Notes under the pieces: generated by a model
The model's database searches: none
What the model was told of the DNA's origin: nothing
What the model saw: the letters and a program-made list of their open reading frames with translations, nothing else
Source of the DNA: Pyrolobus sp964613695
GTDB lineage: Archaea > Thermoproteota > Thermoprotei_A > Sulfolobales > Pyrodictiaceae
Assembly (NCBI GenBank): GCA_964613695.1
Contig: CAZTIR010000040.1
Location: 1 to 12,183 of the forward strand
Reading direction: 5' to 3'
DNA: 12,183 nt
In this document: positions 1 through 6,716 of the stretch, one piece after another
Layout: every line of letters starts with the position of its first letter
Numbering within the stretch: the first letter of the stretch is position 1
Position numbers and translations under genes: made by a program

Positions 1-293
1 AGAGGGCCGAGGAGTACCCGGCCTGCTGCTACGAGCTACACCCCGACGAGCTCCTAGCCTCTAGGCAGCACTACGAGCTCATAGTCGGCCTACTGTCGAG
101 GCTCATCGAGGAGAAGCTAGGCGACAAGCAGGTCATCCTCTACCTGCCGAGGAAGCACCAACGAATATGGGACGATGCGAGGAGAAGAGCCTCGAGAGGC
201 CCGCGAGAACACAGAGTGAAGTACAGCATTTTTGGTACGAGGAGGTTGGAAGAAACTGTGGCAAGGGTTACCGGGTTTAACGTCCACAGTTAA
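1..293 (+). CDS. 3' end of an unrecognised protein gene (5' truncated)
   Basis: Reading from base 3, this frame stays open for 96 codons to a TAA at 291-293. The other two forward frames hit a TAG by about base 63. The visible protein is charged and mostly helical-looking, starting around EEYPACCYELHPDELL, with the segment QVILYLPRKHQRIW in the middle and ending GFNVHS. The composition (many Arg, Glu, Leu; AGG and CTA codons) matches the genes that follow, so I take it as real coding sequence whose start lies left of the window. I do not recognise the family. The paired Cys-Cys and the basic stretch RRRASRGPREHR are the only notable features. Its stop codon overlaps the probable promoter of the next gene. 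Confidence 0.6.
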   Translation, partial: RAEEYPACCYELHPDELLASRQHYELIVGLLSRLIEEKLGDKQVILYLPRKHQRIWDDARRRASRGPREHRVKYSIFGTRRLEETVARVTGFNVHS

Positions 294-300
294 GAATATA
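291..300 (+). promoter_or_regulatory. Probable TATA box of the Lrp-like regulator gene
   Basis: TAAGAATATA is the most AT-rich stretch in the area and overlaps the stop codon of the upstream gene. Archaeal transcription usually starts about 25 bases downstream of the TATA centre, which would be near 320. That would place an in-frame TTG at 308 upstream of the transcript and favours the GTG at 341 or TTG at 347 as the start of the regulator. This is an inference from spacing only. Confidence 0.4.
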
Positions 301-340
301 CACTTCCTTGGTTGCACCATGCTTAGCGGATGCGGGGCTA

Positions 341-787
341 GTGGTCTTGAGGATTGATGAGCGCGATCGTGCCATACTCCGTGAGTTGTCGCGTAACGCG
401 CGTATCTCCTACTCGGAGCTTGCGAGACGCCTCGGCATTAGCGACGTTGCTGTGTTGAAGAGGGTCCGCCGCTTGGAACAGATGGGGGTTATACGCGGGT
501 ATACCGTGCGTATCGACCCGGAGGCTCTAGGCTACCGTGCAGTATCATACACGGGTATCGATGTAGAGCCGGAGCGCCTATTGGAGGTTGCAGAAGTTCT
601 ACGCCAGAAAGAGTATGTTAAGAGTCTCGTACTGACTACGGGCGACCACGACCTCATCGCTGTGATATGGGCCCGTGATAGCGAGGAGCTTAGGAGGATA
701 CACGAGGAGATTTCGCGCATCCCCGGCGTTAAGAGAGTGTGCCCGGCTATACGCCTAGAGACCCTGAAGGAGAATTCCGACGTGTAG
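341..787 (+). CDS. Lrp/AsnC-family transcriptional regulator
   Basis: A small DNA-binding regulator of the feast/famine (Lrp/AsnC) family, expected to act as a dimer or octamer. Seen: an N-terminal helix-turn-helix with LDE-like opening RIDERDRAILRELSRNA, then YSELARRLGISDVAVLKRV and RLEQMGVIRGYTV, followed by a RAM ligand-binding domain with the segment TTGDHDLIAVIWA and the ending RIPGVKRVCPAIRLETL. From GTG 341 the protein is 148 residues, normal for the family. The frame is open from TTG 308, but family members begin just before the IDE motif and the TATA box lies at 291-300, so 341 (or TTG 347) is preferred. The gene lies 44 bases ahead of purP and could regulate itself and its neighbours. 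The effector is unknown. Confidence 0.9.
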   Translation: MVLRIDERDRAILRELSRNARISYSELARRLGISDVAVLKRVRRLEQMGVIRGYTVRIDPEALGYRAVSYTGIDVEPERLLEVAEVLRQKEYVKSLVLTTGDHDLIAVIWARDSEELRRIHEEISRIPGVKRVCPAIRLETLKENSDV

Positions 788-812
788 ACAATAATGGGTG
801 TGCCCCCGGCAA

Positions 813-825
813 CACCGCCACGGTG
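813..825 (+). promoter_or_regulatory. Small dyad overlapping the purP ribosome-binding site
   Basis: CACCG, a 3-base loop CCA, and CGGTG form a perfect 5-bp inverted repeat. Its right arm contains GGTG (822-825), the only Shine-Dalgarno-like sequence in front of the chosen purP start TTG 832, with 6 bases between. As RNA the stem would cover the ribosome-binding site; as DNA it could be an operator half-site pair. Chance is possible at this size. Confidence 0.3.
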
Positions 826-831
826 CCTTGC

Positions 832-1908
832 TTGAAGCCCGCTAGCATCGGCGCCCGCATCGCGTCAGAGTATGATGCTGAGAGACTATGCCTGGCCGTC
901 CCGGGCAGCCACTCGGCACTCCAGATCCTCGCGGGAGCTAGAAAGGAGGGCCTCTGCTCAATACTGCTCGTCCGCGAGGATCTGGCCCCACTATACCGTA
1001 GATTTCCCCACTTGTACACGGAGATGATCACTCTAAAATCCTGGTCGGATATTGCATCACCCGGTTTAATCGAGTACCTACGCGAGAAGAACGCCGTGTT
1101 AGTGCCGCACGCGGGTCTGGTCGAGTATGTTGGTGTCGACCGCGCTGAGGCGCTAGAGCTGCCGATACACGGTAATAGGCTCCTCTTCCGTATAGAGGCC
1201 GATCAGCATGCAAAGATGAGGCTCTTGAGGAGTGCTGGCATACCGACGCCCCGCGAGTACACCAGCCCCGAGGAGGTTGATAGACTAGTTATAGTCAAGA
1301 TGCCCGGCGCTAAGGGGGGTCGGGGCTATTTCCTCGCGAGAAGCCCAGAGGAGGTGCGGAGAGGCTTACGGGAGGCTATAAGTAGGGGCCTAATACGCGA
1401 TCCCCGCGAGGCTATAATCCAGGAGTATGTTATCGGTGTGCCAGCCTACTACCACTATTACGCTTCTCGCCTCTATCGGAGGGTCGAGCTCACGGGCATG
1501 GATGTGAGATACGAGTCTAACGTCGATGGGCTTAGGAGGCTCCCGCCCGATTACGCCGCTGGCGTAGAGCCTAGCTTCGTTGTGGTTGGCAACCAGCCTA
1601 TGGTTCTACGCGAGAGGCTGTTGATGAAGGTGCTAGAGTATGGTGATGCTTTTGCGCGAGAGGTTGAGGCGGTTACAGGGTTGCCCATGATAGGGCCTTT
1701 TAGCCTCGAGTCAATAGTCCGGGATGATCTCGAGATAATAGTCTTCGAGTTCTCTGGGCGCATAGTCGCCGGGACCAATGTATATACTGGTACTGGGAGC
1801 CCCTATACGTGGCTGTATTGGGATGAGCCTATGTGGGTGGGCAGGCGCATTGCTAGAGAGATACGCGAGGCGGCTATGCAAGGTAGACTAGGAGATATAG
1901 TCACATAG
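832..1908 (+). CDS. purP: PurP, formate-dependent FAICAR synthetase (purine biosynthesis)
   Basis: 5-formaminoimidazole-4-carboxamide ribonucleotide synthetase: AICAR + formate + ATP to FAICAR + ADP + phosphate, the archaeal folate-independent replacement for the PurH transformylase step. It has an ATP-grasp fold. Seen: the N-terminal GSHSALQILAGA with the conserved His (residue 27), VVPHAG-like VLVPHAGLVEYVGVD, the EADQHAKMRLLRSAGIPTP segment, the ATP-grasp lysine/Gly-rich loop VIVKMPGAKGGRGY (about residues 153-166), IQEYVIGVP, GMDVRYESNVDGL, MIGPFSLES and the C-terminal VFEFSGRIVAGTN. The frame opens at GTG 739, inside the Lrp gene, but the first 31 residues there have no PurP character. 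TTG 832 behind GGTG gives 358 residues, close to the roughly 360 usual for the family; GTG 823 is an alternative. It lies 44 bases after the regulator and 30 before the surface-protein gene. Confidence 0.93.
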   Translation: MKPASIGARIASEYDAERLCLAVPGSHSALQILAGARKEGLCSILLVREDLAPLYRRFPHLYTEMITLKSWSDIASPGLIEYLREKNAVLVPHAGLVEYVGVDRAEALELPIHGNRLLFRIEADQHAKMRLLRSAGIPTPREYTSPEEVDRLVIVKMPGAKGGRGYFLARSPEEVRRGLREAISRGLIRDPREAIIQEYVIGVPAYYHYYASRLYRRVELTGMDVRYESNVDGLRRLPPDYAAGVEPSFVVVGNQPMVLRERLLMKVLEYGDAFAREVEAVTGLPMIGPFSLESIVRDDLEIIVFEFSGRIVAGTNVYTGTGSPYTWLYWDEPMWVGRRIAREIREAAMQGRLGDIVT

Positions 1909-1938
1909 GTACACCCTCGTTTCGAGCCGGGAGCCGGT

Positions 1939-4908
1939 ATGCGCAAAACCCTGGTAGTTATCTTCGCGGTGCTTACCCTAGTGCTGGCATCTAGTACTGC
2001 TCTCCGCTACGCAGCCCCCACGGCATCATCTACCATGGATTCGGGCGGGAGGCAGGGTATACGCGTCGAGCTATACCCGGGGGTTAACGTCACGGGCTAC
2101 CAGCCACTACTCTTCATAGTGCATGGGGCAGATCCTCAATCCACAAGGCTGTGTTTTAAAGTGGCGTTCATCGTCAACATCACACCCGCGTATTTCGAAC
2201 ACACGCCCTTCATAGAACGGTATGCTGAGAGTAGTGTCATGTGCCTGAAGCCGCTGAGCGAGGAGCCCTTACACACGGGGAATAGCGTAGTGTTTCTAGT
2301 GCCCGGTGTTCCAGCCGACACGCTGCTCTTTAACGTCTCGAAGCTAAACGTGGTTAACGGCAGGTACAAGATAAGAGCTTGGATGTACGTCAACATAACG
2401 GTCAAGAGGGGCGAAAAATACGACGTCGTTTATAAGGCGCGTATATACTACCAGCCTCGTGCCAACACTACCCCACTGCCCATCTTCCTCAACACTAGCC
2501 TAGCATACATCCTAGATGCTAGCGAGAAGCCAGTATTCTGTGCGGCTGTGCTCCACGGCCTCCCACTACGGCATAAACCGGTTCTCGTGATACGCTATAT
2601 GCCCAGCGGCTCCGAGGTCTCTATAGAGCCTTCGAGAGAGTGGAGCATTCCGTCACTGTCGAGCATCGCTAGAGCATACGATAAGATAGTCGAGAAGCTT
2701 ATAGAGTCTTTCGTCACGTTTGTCGAACCCGACTCGATGGAGAAGCCTAGCCCAGCGCAACCCGGCATAAGCTACTACTGTTACACGATCGACTTGAAGA
2801 AGATGGGGTTCGGATTCGATTCGAACATGCTAGTCTATCTCGACGCGGATGGCGTCACCAGCGATGCTATAGCCCTCTATCCTCGAGGCAAGGGGCCGAA
2901 GACACTGATAATAGACCCTGGCCTGCCCTACGCGCTTCAACTGTCTAATCCTAGGCTTGATGCGTTCGAATCCTCGCTCCGCAAGTGGGGCCTATGGGCG
3001 TCTAACATAACCTGGGCTAAACTACATAGGATATATTCGCCACTCTATCACTATATACGGAGCGCGTGGGATTATACGCCGCTCCCATACTGGGGCTACA
3101 TTACTAGCATCACCGATGCACGTATAGTCGCTAACGTGTCGCTTGCCCTCCGGGAGCTTGAGAGAGGCTCATATGATATTGTGATACTCTCAGGGTGGTG
3201 GTTTCGACTACCATACTCGTGGCCCACGCTTGTAAGAACTGTGGCTCGGATGGCCGTCGAGGGTAGAGCGTCGGTAATAGCTACTGGCTTGAGCCTCTCA
3301 CGCCTGTCCCTCGGCAACGGGTACTACCTGGGAGCCCCTCTACCCCTCGACCACGTGTACGGCGGCCTGGTATCATCGGCTCTAGCGGATCTAGGAGCAA
3401 GCCTCTATCAGAGTGTTGCCGGCGTCAACGAGAGCCTGGCTGTCGCGTTGGCTGACTTGCCTGCACCCGCACTAGCCCCAGTAAAAGCATCCCTTACTGT
3501 AACGAGGGCCGGCTTCCTGGAGCTTGGGTTCGTCGAGGGCTATTCCGTGACTTTGAACCTGCCTCTTGATGCGAGGTTGAAGAAGCTCGGATTCCGCGGC
3601 TATGGCTCGTTGGCATGGCTGCCATTATACCATGTGGAGCCTGCACGCATCACCGCCCTGTTAAGCGATAAGGTGTTTCAAACGGCGTTGAAGACCCTCG
3701 TCTATAACCTAACGAGGGTCTTCTACCCGGGCTTCGACGCCAACCTAGCCGCTGAGGCCGTTTCAACCTCCCTGGCTATAGCCCCGCGCATCTTATCCTC
3801 GATCGCTTCCGGCGAGGGCGTCGAGGGCGGTATATTAGCTAACGTTACTCTACCCCTGCTGGGCTCGAGCTGGCTCGAGGCCTCCTACCAGCCCCTCGGG
3901 TTGGAACTATACAAGATATCCCTAGGCCCCAGGTTTCTCCTAGTGGGCGACGACTCTATCATACTAGAGCTGCCGCTGTGCAGCGGAGCTAGGATAATCT
4001 ACTCTAGCTTGCCCTTAGAGATTGACAGCCCGTCCCTGGCAGTCAGCGGGCCAGCACTCCTAGCGCGCCTCGTGAACCTGGCTGCTAGGCGCGTGAAAGG
4101 GTGCCAGCTATTTCACAGCATCTTCCTCGACTCGAGGATCGCTGCCACGCTTCAAAAACTGATAGATGGTGACATCGTCACCGGAGTCTATACCGTATTT
4201 GTGCCGCCAGAGGGGTTTACGAGGATAACGATATGCACCGGTAACGTAAATAACGCCAAGCTCGCGGTAATACCCGCTAATAGCGTGAACCTCGTGCTCC
4301 TAGTAAATGGCTCTGTTTGCAAGCCCCTATCTGTCAGCGAGGGCGTCACAGTGTATCGGCTTGAGCGTGGCTGTGTAAACGTGACGGTCAGGGCCAGGAA
4401 GGGTAGCGTGATGCCGGTAAAACTATACCTTATAGTGTATGGTGCCGCGCCGGGCGTGGTCACGAAGACGGTTACAACGACAACTACTACGACTAAAACC
4501 GTATATAGGAATATAACTATACCCGTTATCGTCTATAGGAACATAACAACAACGACGACCATAGTGAAGACGCTGGCGAGGACACTCACGAAAACCGTTA
4601 CAAGATTCTTTACGCGCACGGTAACGAGTGTGAGGGTTGTTAACAAGACCCTGGTGAAGTTTAAGCCCATAACCGTCGTATCAACGACGACTGTGAGGAG
4701 TATTATAAAGAGTACCGTCACAAGATCGCTCGTCCTCACAAAAACGGTTAAACTCAGCAAGACCATAGTCAAGACACTAACTCTGCGTGTAACCGCTCGT
4801 AAAGGTGCGCCAGTATCGGCTCAACTGTTGTACCTTGCGCTGGGGCTAGCGGCTGGCGCTGCGGTGGGATACGTGGTGCCAAGGGTTATCCTAAAGGCTC
4901 GAGGCTAG
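1939..4908 (+). CDS. Large secreted surface protein with Thr-rich stalk and C-terminal membrane anchor
   Basis: A 989-residue exported protein of unknown function. ATG 1939 follows GGGAG at a normal distance. Seen: a signal peptide (MRKTLVVIFAVLTLVLASS, cleavage perhaps near residues 20-26); a long extracellular part with 9 cysteines that may pair and about 16 N-X-S/T sequons over the whole protein; a segment at about 320-460 with a Rossmann or glutamine-amidotransferase-like look (TLIIDPGLPY, then YDIVILSGWW at about 412); a Thr-rich tail (about 840-956) with about 37 Thr and 23 Lys/Arg; and a final membrane helix LLYLALGLAAGAAVGYVV with a basic cytoplasmic end. The last 150 residues contain no Asp or Glu. 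This layout is that of crenarchaeal S-layer-associated, stalked proteins. I cannot assign an enzyme activity. It is only 30 bases behind purP with no AT-rich promoter in the gap, so it is probably co-transcribed. Confidence 0.85.
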   Translation: MRKTLVVIFAVLTLVLASSTALRYAAPTASSTMDSGGRQGIRVELYPGVNVTGYQPLLFIVHGADPQSTRLCFKVAFIVNITPAYFEHTPFIERYAESSVMCLKPLSEEPLHTGNSVVFLVPGVPADTLLFNVSKLNVVNGRYKIRAWMYVNITVKRGEKYDVVYKARIYYQPRANTTPLPIFLNTSLAYILDASEKPVFCAAVLHGLPLRHKPVLVIRYMPSGSEVSIEPSREWSIPSLSSIARAYDKIVEKLIESFVTFVEPDSMEKPSPAQPGISYYCYTIDLKKMGFGFDSNMLVYLDADGVTSDAIALYPRGKGPKTLIIDPGLPYALQLSNPRLDAFESSLRKWGLWASNITWAKLHRIYSPLYHYIRSAWDYTPLPYWGYITSITDARIVANVSLALRELERGSYDIVILSGWWFRLPYSWPTLVRTVARMAVEGRASVIATGLSLSRLSLGNGYYLGAPLPLDHVYGGLVSSALADLGASLYQSVAGVNESLAVALADLPAPALAPVKASLTVTRAGFLELGFVEGYSVTLNLPLDARLKKLGFRGYGSLAWLPLYHVEPARITALLSDKVFQTALKTLVYNLTRVFYPGFDANLAAEAVSTSLAIAPRILSSIASGEGVEGGILANVTLPLLGSSWLEASYQPLGLELYKISLGPRFLLVGDDSIILELPLCSGARIIYSSLPLEIDSPSLAVSGPALLARLVNLAARRVKGCQLFHSIFLDSRIAATLQKLIDGDIVTGVYTVFVPPEGFTRITICTGNVNNAKLAVIPANSVNLVLLVNGSVCKPLSVSEGVTVYRLERGCVNVTVRARKGSVMPVKLYLIVYGAAPGVVTKTVTTTTTTTKTVYRNITIPVIVYRNITTTTTIVKTLARTLTKTVTRFFTRTVTSVRVVNKTLVKFKPITVVSTTTVRSIIKSTVTRSLVLTKTVKLSKTIVKTLTLRVTARKGAPVSAQLLYLALGLAAGAAVGYVVPRVILKARG
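4501..4547 (+). repeat. Tandem 10-residue repeat in the Thr-rich tail
   Basis: The 17-base unit GTATATAGGAATATAAC at 4501-4517 recurs with two changes at 4531-4547, 30 bases apart. Each copy encodes VYRNIT, an N-glycosylation sequon within the Thr-rich stalk. It looks like a local duplication of 10 codons. Confidence 0.6.
4567..4626 (+). repeat. Five consecutive 4-residue repeats in the stalk
   Basis: Residues 877-896 of the surface protein read KTLA, RTLT, KTVT, RFFT, RTVT, i.e. a basic residue, a Thr, a hydrophobic residue, a Thr. The pattern continues less regularly to about residue 950. The DNA is not repetitive, since codons differ between units, so the periodicity is kept at protein level. 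As a beta strand it would put Thr on one face and alternating basic/hydrophobic residues on the other. Confidence 0.55.
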
Positions 4909-4910
4909 AG

Positions 4911-4925
4911 TTTTACAAGTTAAAG
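4911..4925 (+). promoter_or_regulatory. Possible TATA region for pyrE
   Basis: TTTTACAAGTTAAAG is the only AT-rich segment in the 47-base gap between the surface gene and pyrE. The TTAAAG part would put the transcript start near 4945-4950, just upstream of GTG 4956. The TTTT could equally be a weak terminator of the surface gene. Spacing argument only. Confidence 0.3.
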
Positions 4926-4955
4926 CGTGGCAGGGTTTCAGAGAAGCGGTGGTAA

Positions 4956-5558
4956 GTGCTGGAGGCGAAGTATAGGCTAGTGAAGGAGCTTGTCGAGGCG
5001 GGCGGCCTGCGCATAGGCGGGCCTTTTAGGCTCCGTAGTGGAGTCCTGAGCCGGATTTATGTTGATGCTCGTAGCCTCTATTCGAGGCCGATAGGGAGGA
5101 GACTGGCGGCGACGCTACTAGCTAGCGCTATTGAAGGGCTTGGAGTAGAAATCGATGCTATACTCGGGGTCGCTACGGGGGGTATAGGCTGGGCTATACT
5201 AGCGGCAGAGCAGCTAGGCCTGCCGGCAGGCTATGTGAGGCCGGAGCCCAAGGATCATGGCCTTGAGAGGCTTGTGGAGGGCGGTATAGAAGACGGGTCT
5301 CGAGTGGTTCTCGTGGACGATGTGGTTACGACGGGGAGTGCTCTACTCGGGGCTATAGGGTTTACCGAGGCTAGCGGTCTAAACGTTGTCGGGGTGGCGG
5401 TGCTCGTGGATAGGTGCCAGGGCGCTAGCGAGAAGTTCATGGAGAAGGGTATACCCTTTGCACGCGTGCTCACACTCCGCGAGATCGTATCAATAGCTAG
5501 CGAGATGGGTGTAGATGTTAGCCCCGCCTCCCAAGAGGTCAAGAGTCTGAAGTGCTAG
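4956..5558 (+). CDS. pyrE: Orotate phosphoribosyltransferase
   Basis: Orotate + PRPP to orotidine 5'-monophosphate + pyrophosphate, the fifth step of UMP synthesis. Seen: the type I phosphoribosyltransferase PRPP motif VVLVDDVVTTGSA (about residues 117-129) and the catalytic loop YVRPEPKDHG (about 93-102, Lys99 and His101), preceded by GVATGGIGWA. The substrate-side segment FRLRSGVLSRIYVDAR at the N-terminus is also typical. The loop has Pro after Arg where the Salmonella enzyme has Lys; many orotate phosphoribosyltransferases have a non-Lys residue there, so I do not regard this as a defect. Length of 200 residues is usual. GTG 4956 is chosen because GGTGG lies at 4948-4952. The C-terminal 20 residues look like a short family extension. 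Confidence 0.94.
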   Translation: MLEAKYRLVKELVEAGGLRIGGPFRLRSGVLSRIYVDARSLYSRPIGRRLAATLLASAIEGLGVEIDAILGVATGGIGWAILAAEQLGLPAGYVRPEPKDHGLERLVEGGIEDGSRVVLVDDVVTTGSALLGAIGFTEASGLNVVGVAVLVDRCQGASEKFMEKGIPFARVLTLREIVSIASEMGVDVSPASQEVKSLKC

Positions 5559-5606
5559 TCTTCTTGGCGAGTGTTTTCAAGCTCAGCATGGAGGGCTAGC
5601 ATGTAT

Positions 5607-5623
5607 TACCGCGTGTGGCGGTA
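5607..5623 (+). promoter_or_regulatory. Perfect hairpin/dyad in the pyrE-glycosyltransferase gap
   Basis: TACCGC, 5-base loop GTGTG, GCGGTA: a perfect 6-bp inverted repeat in the 96-base gap after pyrE, about 31 bases ahead of the next start codon. There is no T-run after it, so a simple terminator is unlikely; an operator or mRNA leader hairpin is possible. Nothing else stands out in the gap apart from the ribosome-binding site GGTGAG at 5641-5646. Confidence 0.4.
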
Positions 5624-5654
5624 CCCTTGACGCATGTAGGGGTGAGAGTGGCTA

Positions 5655-6716
5655 GTGAGAATAGGCATAGTGTCTCGATGGGGTGCGGCATGCGGCATAA
5701 GCCTGCACGCAGAGTTGATAGCTATGCCACTCCGCGGGCTCGGCCATGAGGTGAGAGTGTACGCGCCTACAATCGAGAGCGCATCCCGGGACTGGCACCA
5801 TGTTGTTATCGAGAGCGACCCTCCGTGGGTTAGGAGGGTTTACATCGAGGCTGATGAGCTCTGTTACCCGGATTGCGGCGGCTTCGTAAGGCCGGGTGAC
5901 TGGCTGGAAAACGATATTGTGGTTGTTGAGGGGTACTCGAGGCTGCCTTGGCGGAGTCTACGCCCATACCTATACGAGGCTAAGAGGCATGGCGCTAGGC
6001 TTGCCCTAGTCGTGCATTACTTCTTCCCACGTGAAGTAGAGCCGCTCTTAGAAGACCCTAGGCTCTGGGATGTAGTCTTCGTGTTTGACGAGAGGTTTGA
6101 GGCCATGGTCAAGAGTGTTGCCGACGTCTATACTGTGGTTCTCCCCTATCCCTTCCTGACGCTCGAGCCCAGAATGTCTCTCAGCAAGCCAGCCGGCTGC
6201 CCATTACTCCTCTTCACCTTCGGCCGACAGCCCAAGCGCGAGTACATAGACTACCTCGTGGCCGTCAAGCGCATAGCGGGTAGGCTACCAGTCTGTTACC
6301 TTGTAGCGAGGAGTCTCGACGATATCGAGTACCCGGCGCCGTGGCTCATAGTAGTCAAGCGCAGGCTTAGCGTGGAGGAGGTGTACGCGTTCCTCAGGGC
6401 AAGTACTGTGCACTTGATACCGAAGTGGGATCACCCGGGTGTGGTCGTCTCCTCGACTGTGGCGCAGACTCTCTACGCGGGTGTTCCAGTAGTCGTTCCG
6501 GATACGCGCTACTTTGAGACCATCCCGAGTCTAGAGGAGGGAGGCCCACTGGTGAAGTATAAGCTGGGTAACGTGGCTGATCTCGTGGAGAAGCTCTCGT
6601 ATATACTCGAGGACGAGGGTGTTAGGAGGGAGCTTGGGCTCCGTGCAAGGCTCTACGCGTGGGAGAGGCGCGCCGCACTAATCGCCCGGAGGATGCTAGA
6701 GTATCTGGTGGAGTGA
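5655..6716 (+). CDS. Glycosyltransferase, GT-B fold (GT4-like)
   Basis: Probably transfers a sugar from a nucleotide- or lipid-linked donor; acceptor unknown. Seen: an N-terminal Rossmann-like half opening MRIGIVSRWGAACGISLHAE and LRGLGHEVRVYAP, then a second half starting at about residue 184 (LLLFTFGRQPKREY) with the donor-site region LSVEEVYAFLRAS, HPGVVVSSTVAQTLYAGVP and VVVPD (about 238-283), and a C-terminal helix that usually packs back on the first domain. Length 353 is normal. GTG 5655 follows GGTGAG (5641-5646) by 8 bases. The usual acidic residues of GT4 donor sites are not obvious (His-Pro-Gly in place of Glu-x-Phe-Gly), so the sugar cannot be inferred. No membrane segment, so cytoplasmic. 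Its TGA directly abuts the next start codon, implying coupled translation. Confidence 0.82.
   Translation: MRIGIVSRWGAACGISLHAELIAMPLRGLGHEVRVYAPTIESASRDWHHVVIESDPPWVRRVYIEADELCYPDCGGFVRPGDWLENDIVVVEGYSRLPWRSLRPYLYEAKRHGARLALVVHYFFPREVEPLLEDPRLWDVVFVFDERFEAMVKSVADVYTVVLPYPFLTLEPRMSLSKPAGCPLLLFTFGRQPKREYIDYLVAVKRIAGRLPVCYLVARSLDDIEYPAPWLIVVKRRLSVEEVYAFLRASTVHLIPKWDHPGVVVSSTVAQTLYAGVPVVVPDTRYFETIPSLEEGGPLVKYKLGNVADLVEKLSYILEDEGVRRELGLRARLYAWERRAALIARRMLEYLVE

Noticed and set aside
739..831. N-terminal extension of PurP from GTG 739, overlapping the Lrp gene
   Set aside because: The added 31 residues are Pro/Gly/Asn-rich with no PurP features, overlap another gene, and would make the protein longer than the family. 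TTG 832 with GGTG upstream fits better.
4533..4772. Hydrophobic minus-strand ORF opposite the Thr-rich tail
   Set aside because: It is the mirror of Thr/Lys-rich codons (ACN and AAG read as GT- and CTT-type codons). The + strand has a signal peptide, stalk and anchor in one long frame.
5240..5275. Loss of a catalytic lysine in PyrE (Pro after Arg in the flexible loop)
   Set aside because: Many known orotate phosphoribosyltransferases have Ser or Pro there (YVRSEPK/YVRPEPK types), and the essential Lys and His remain.
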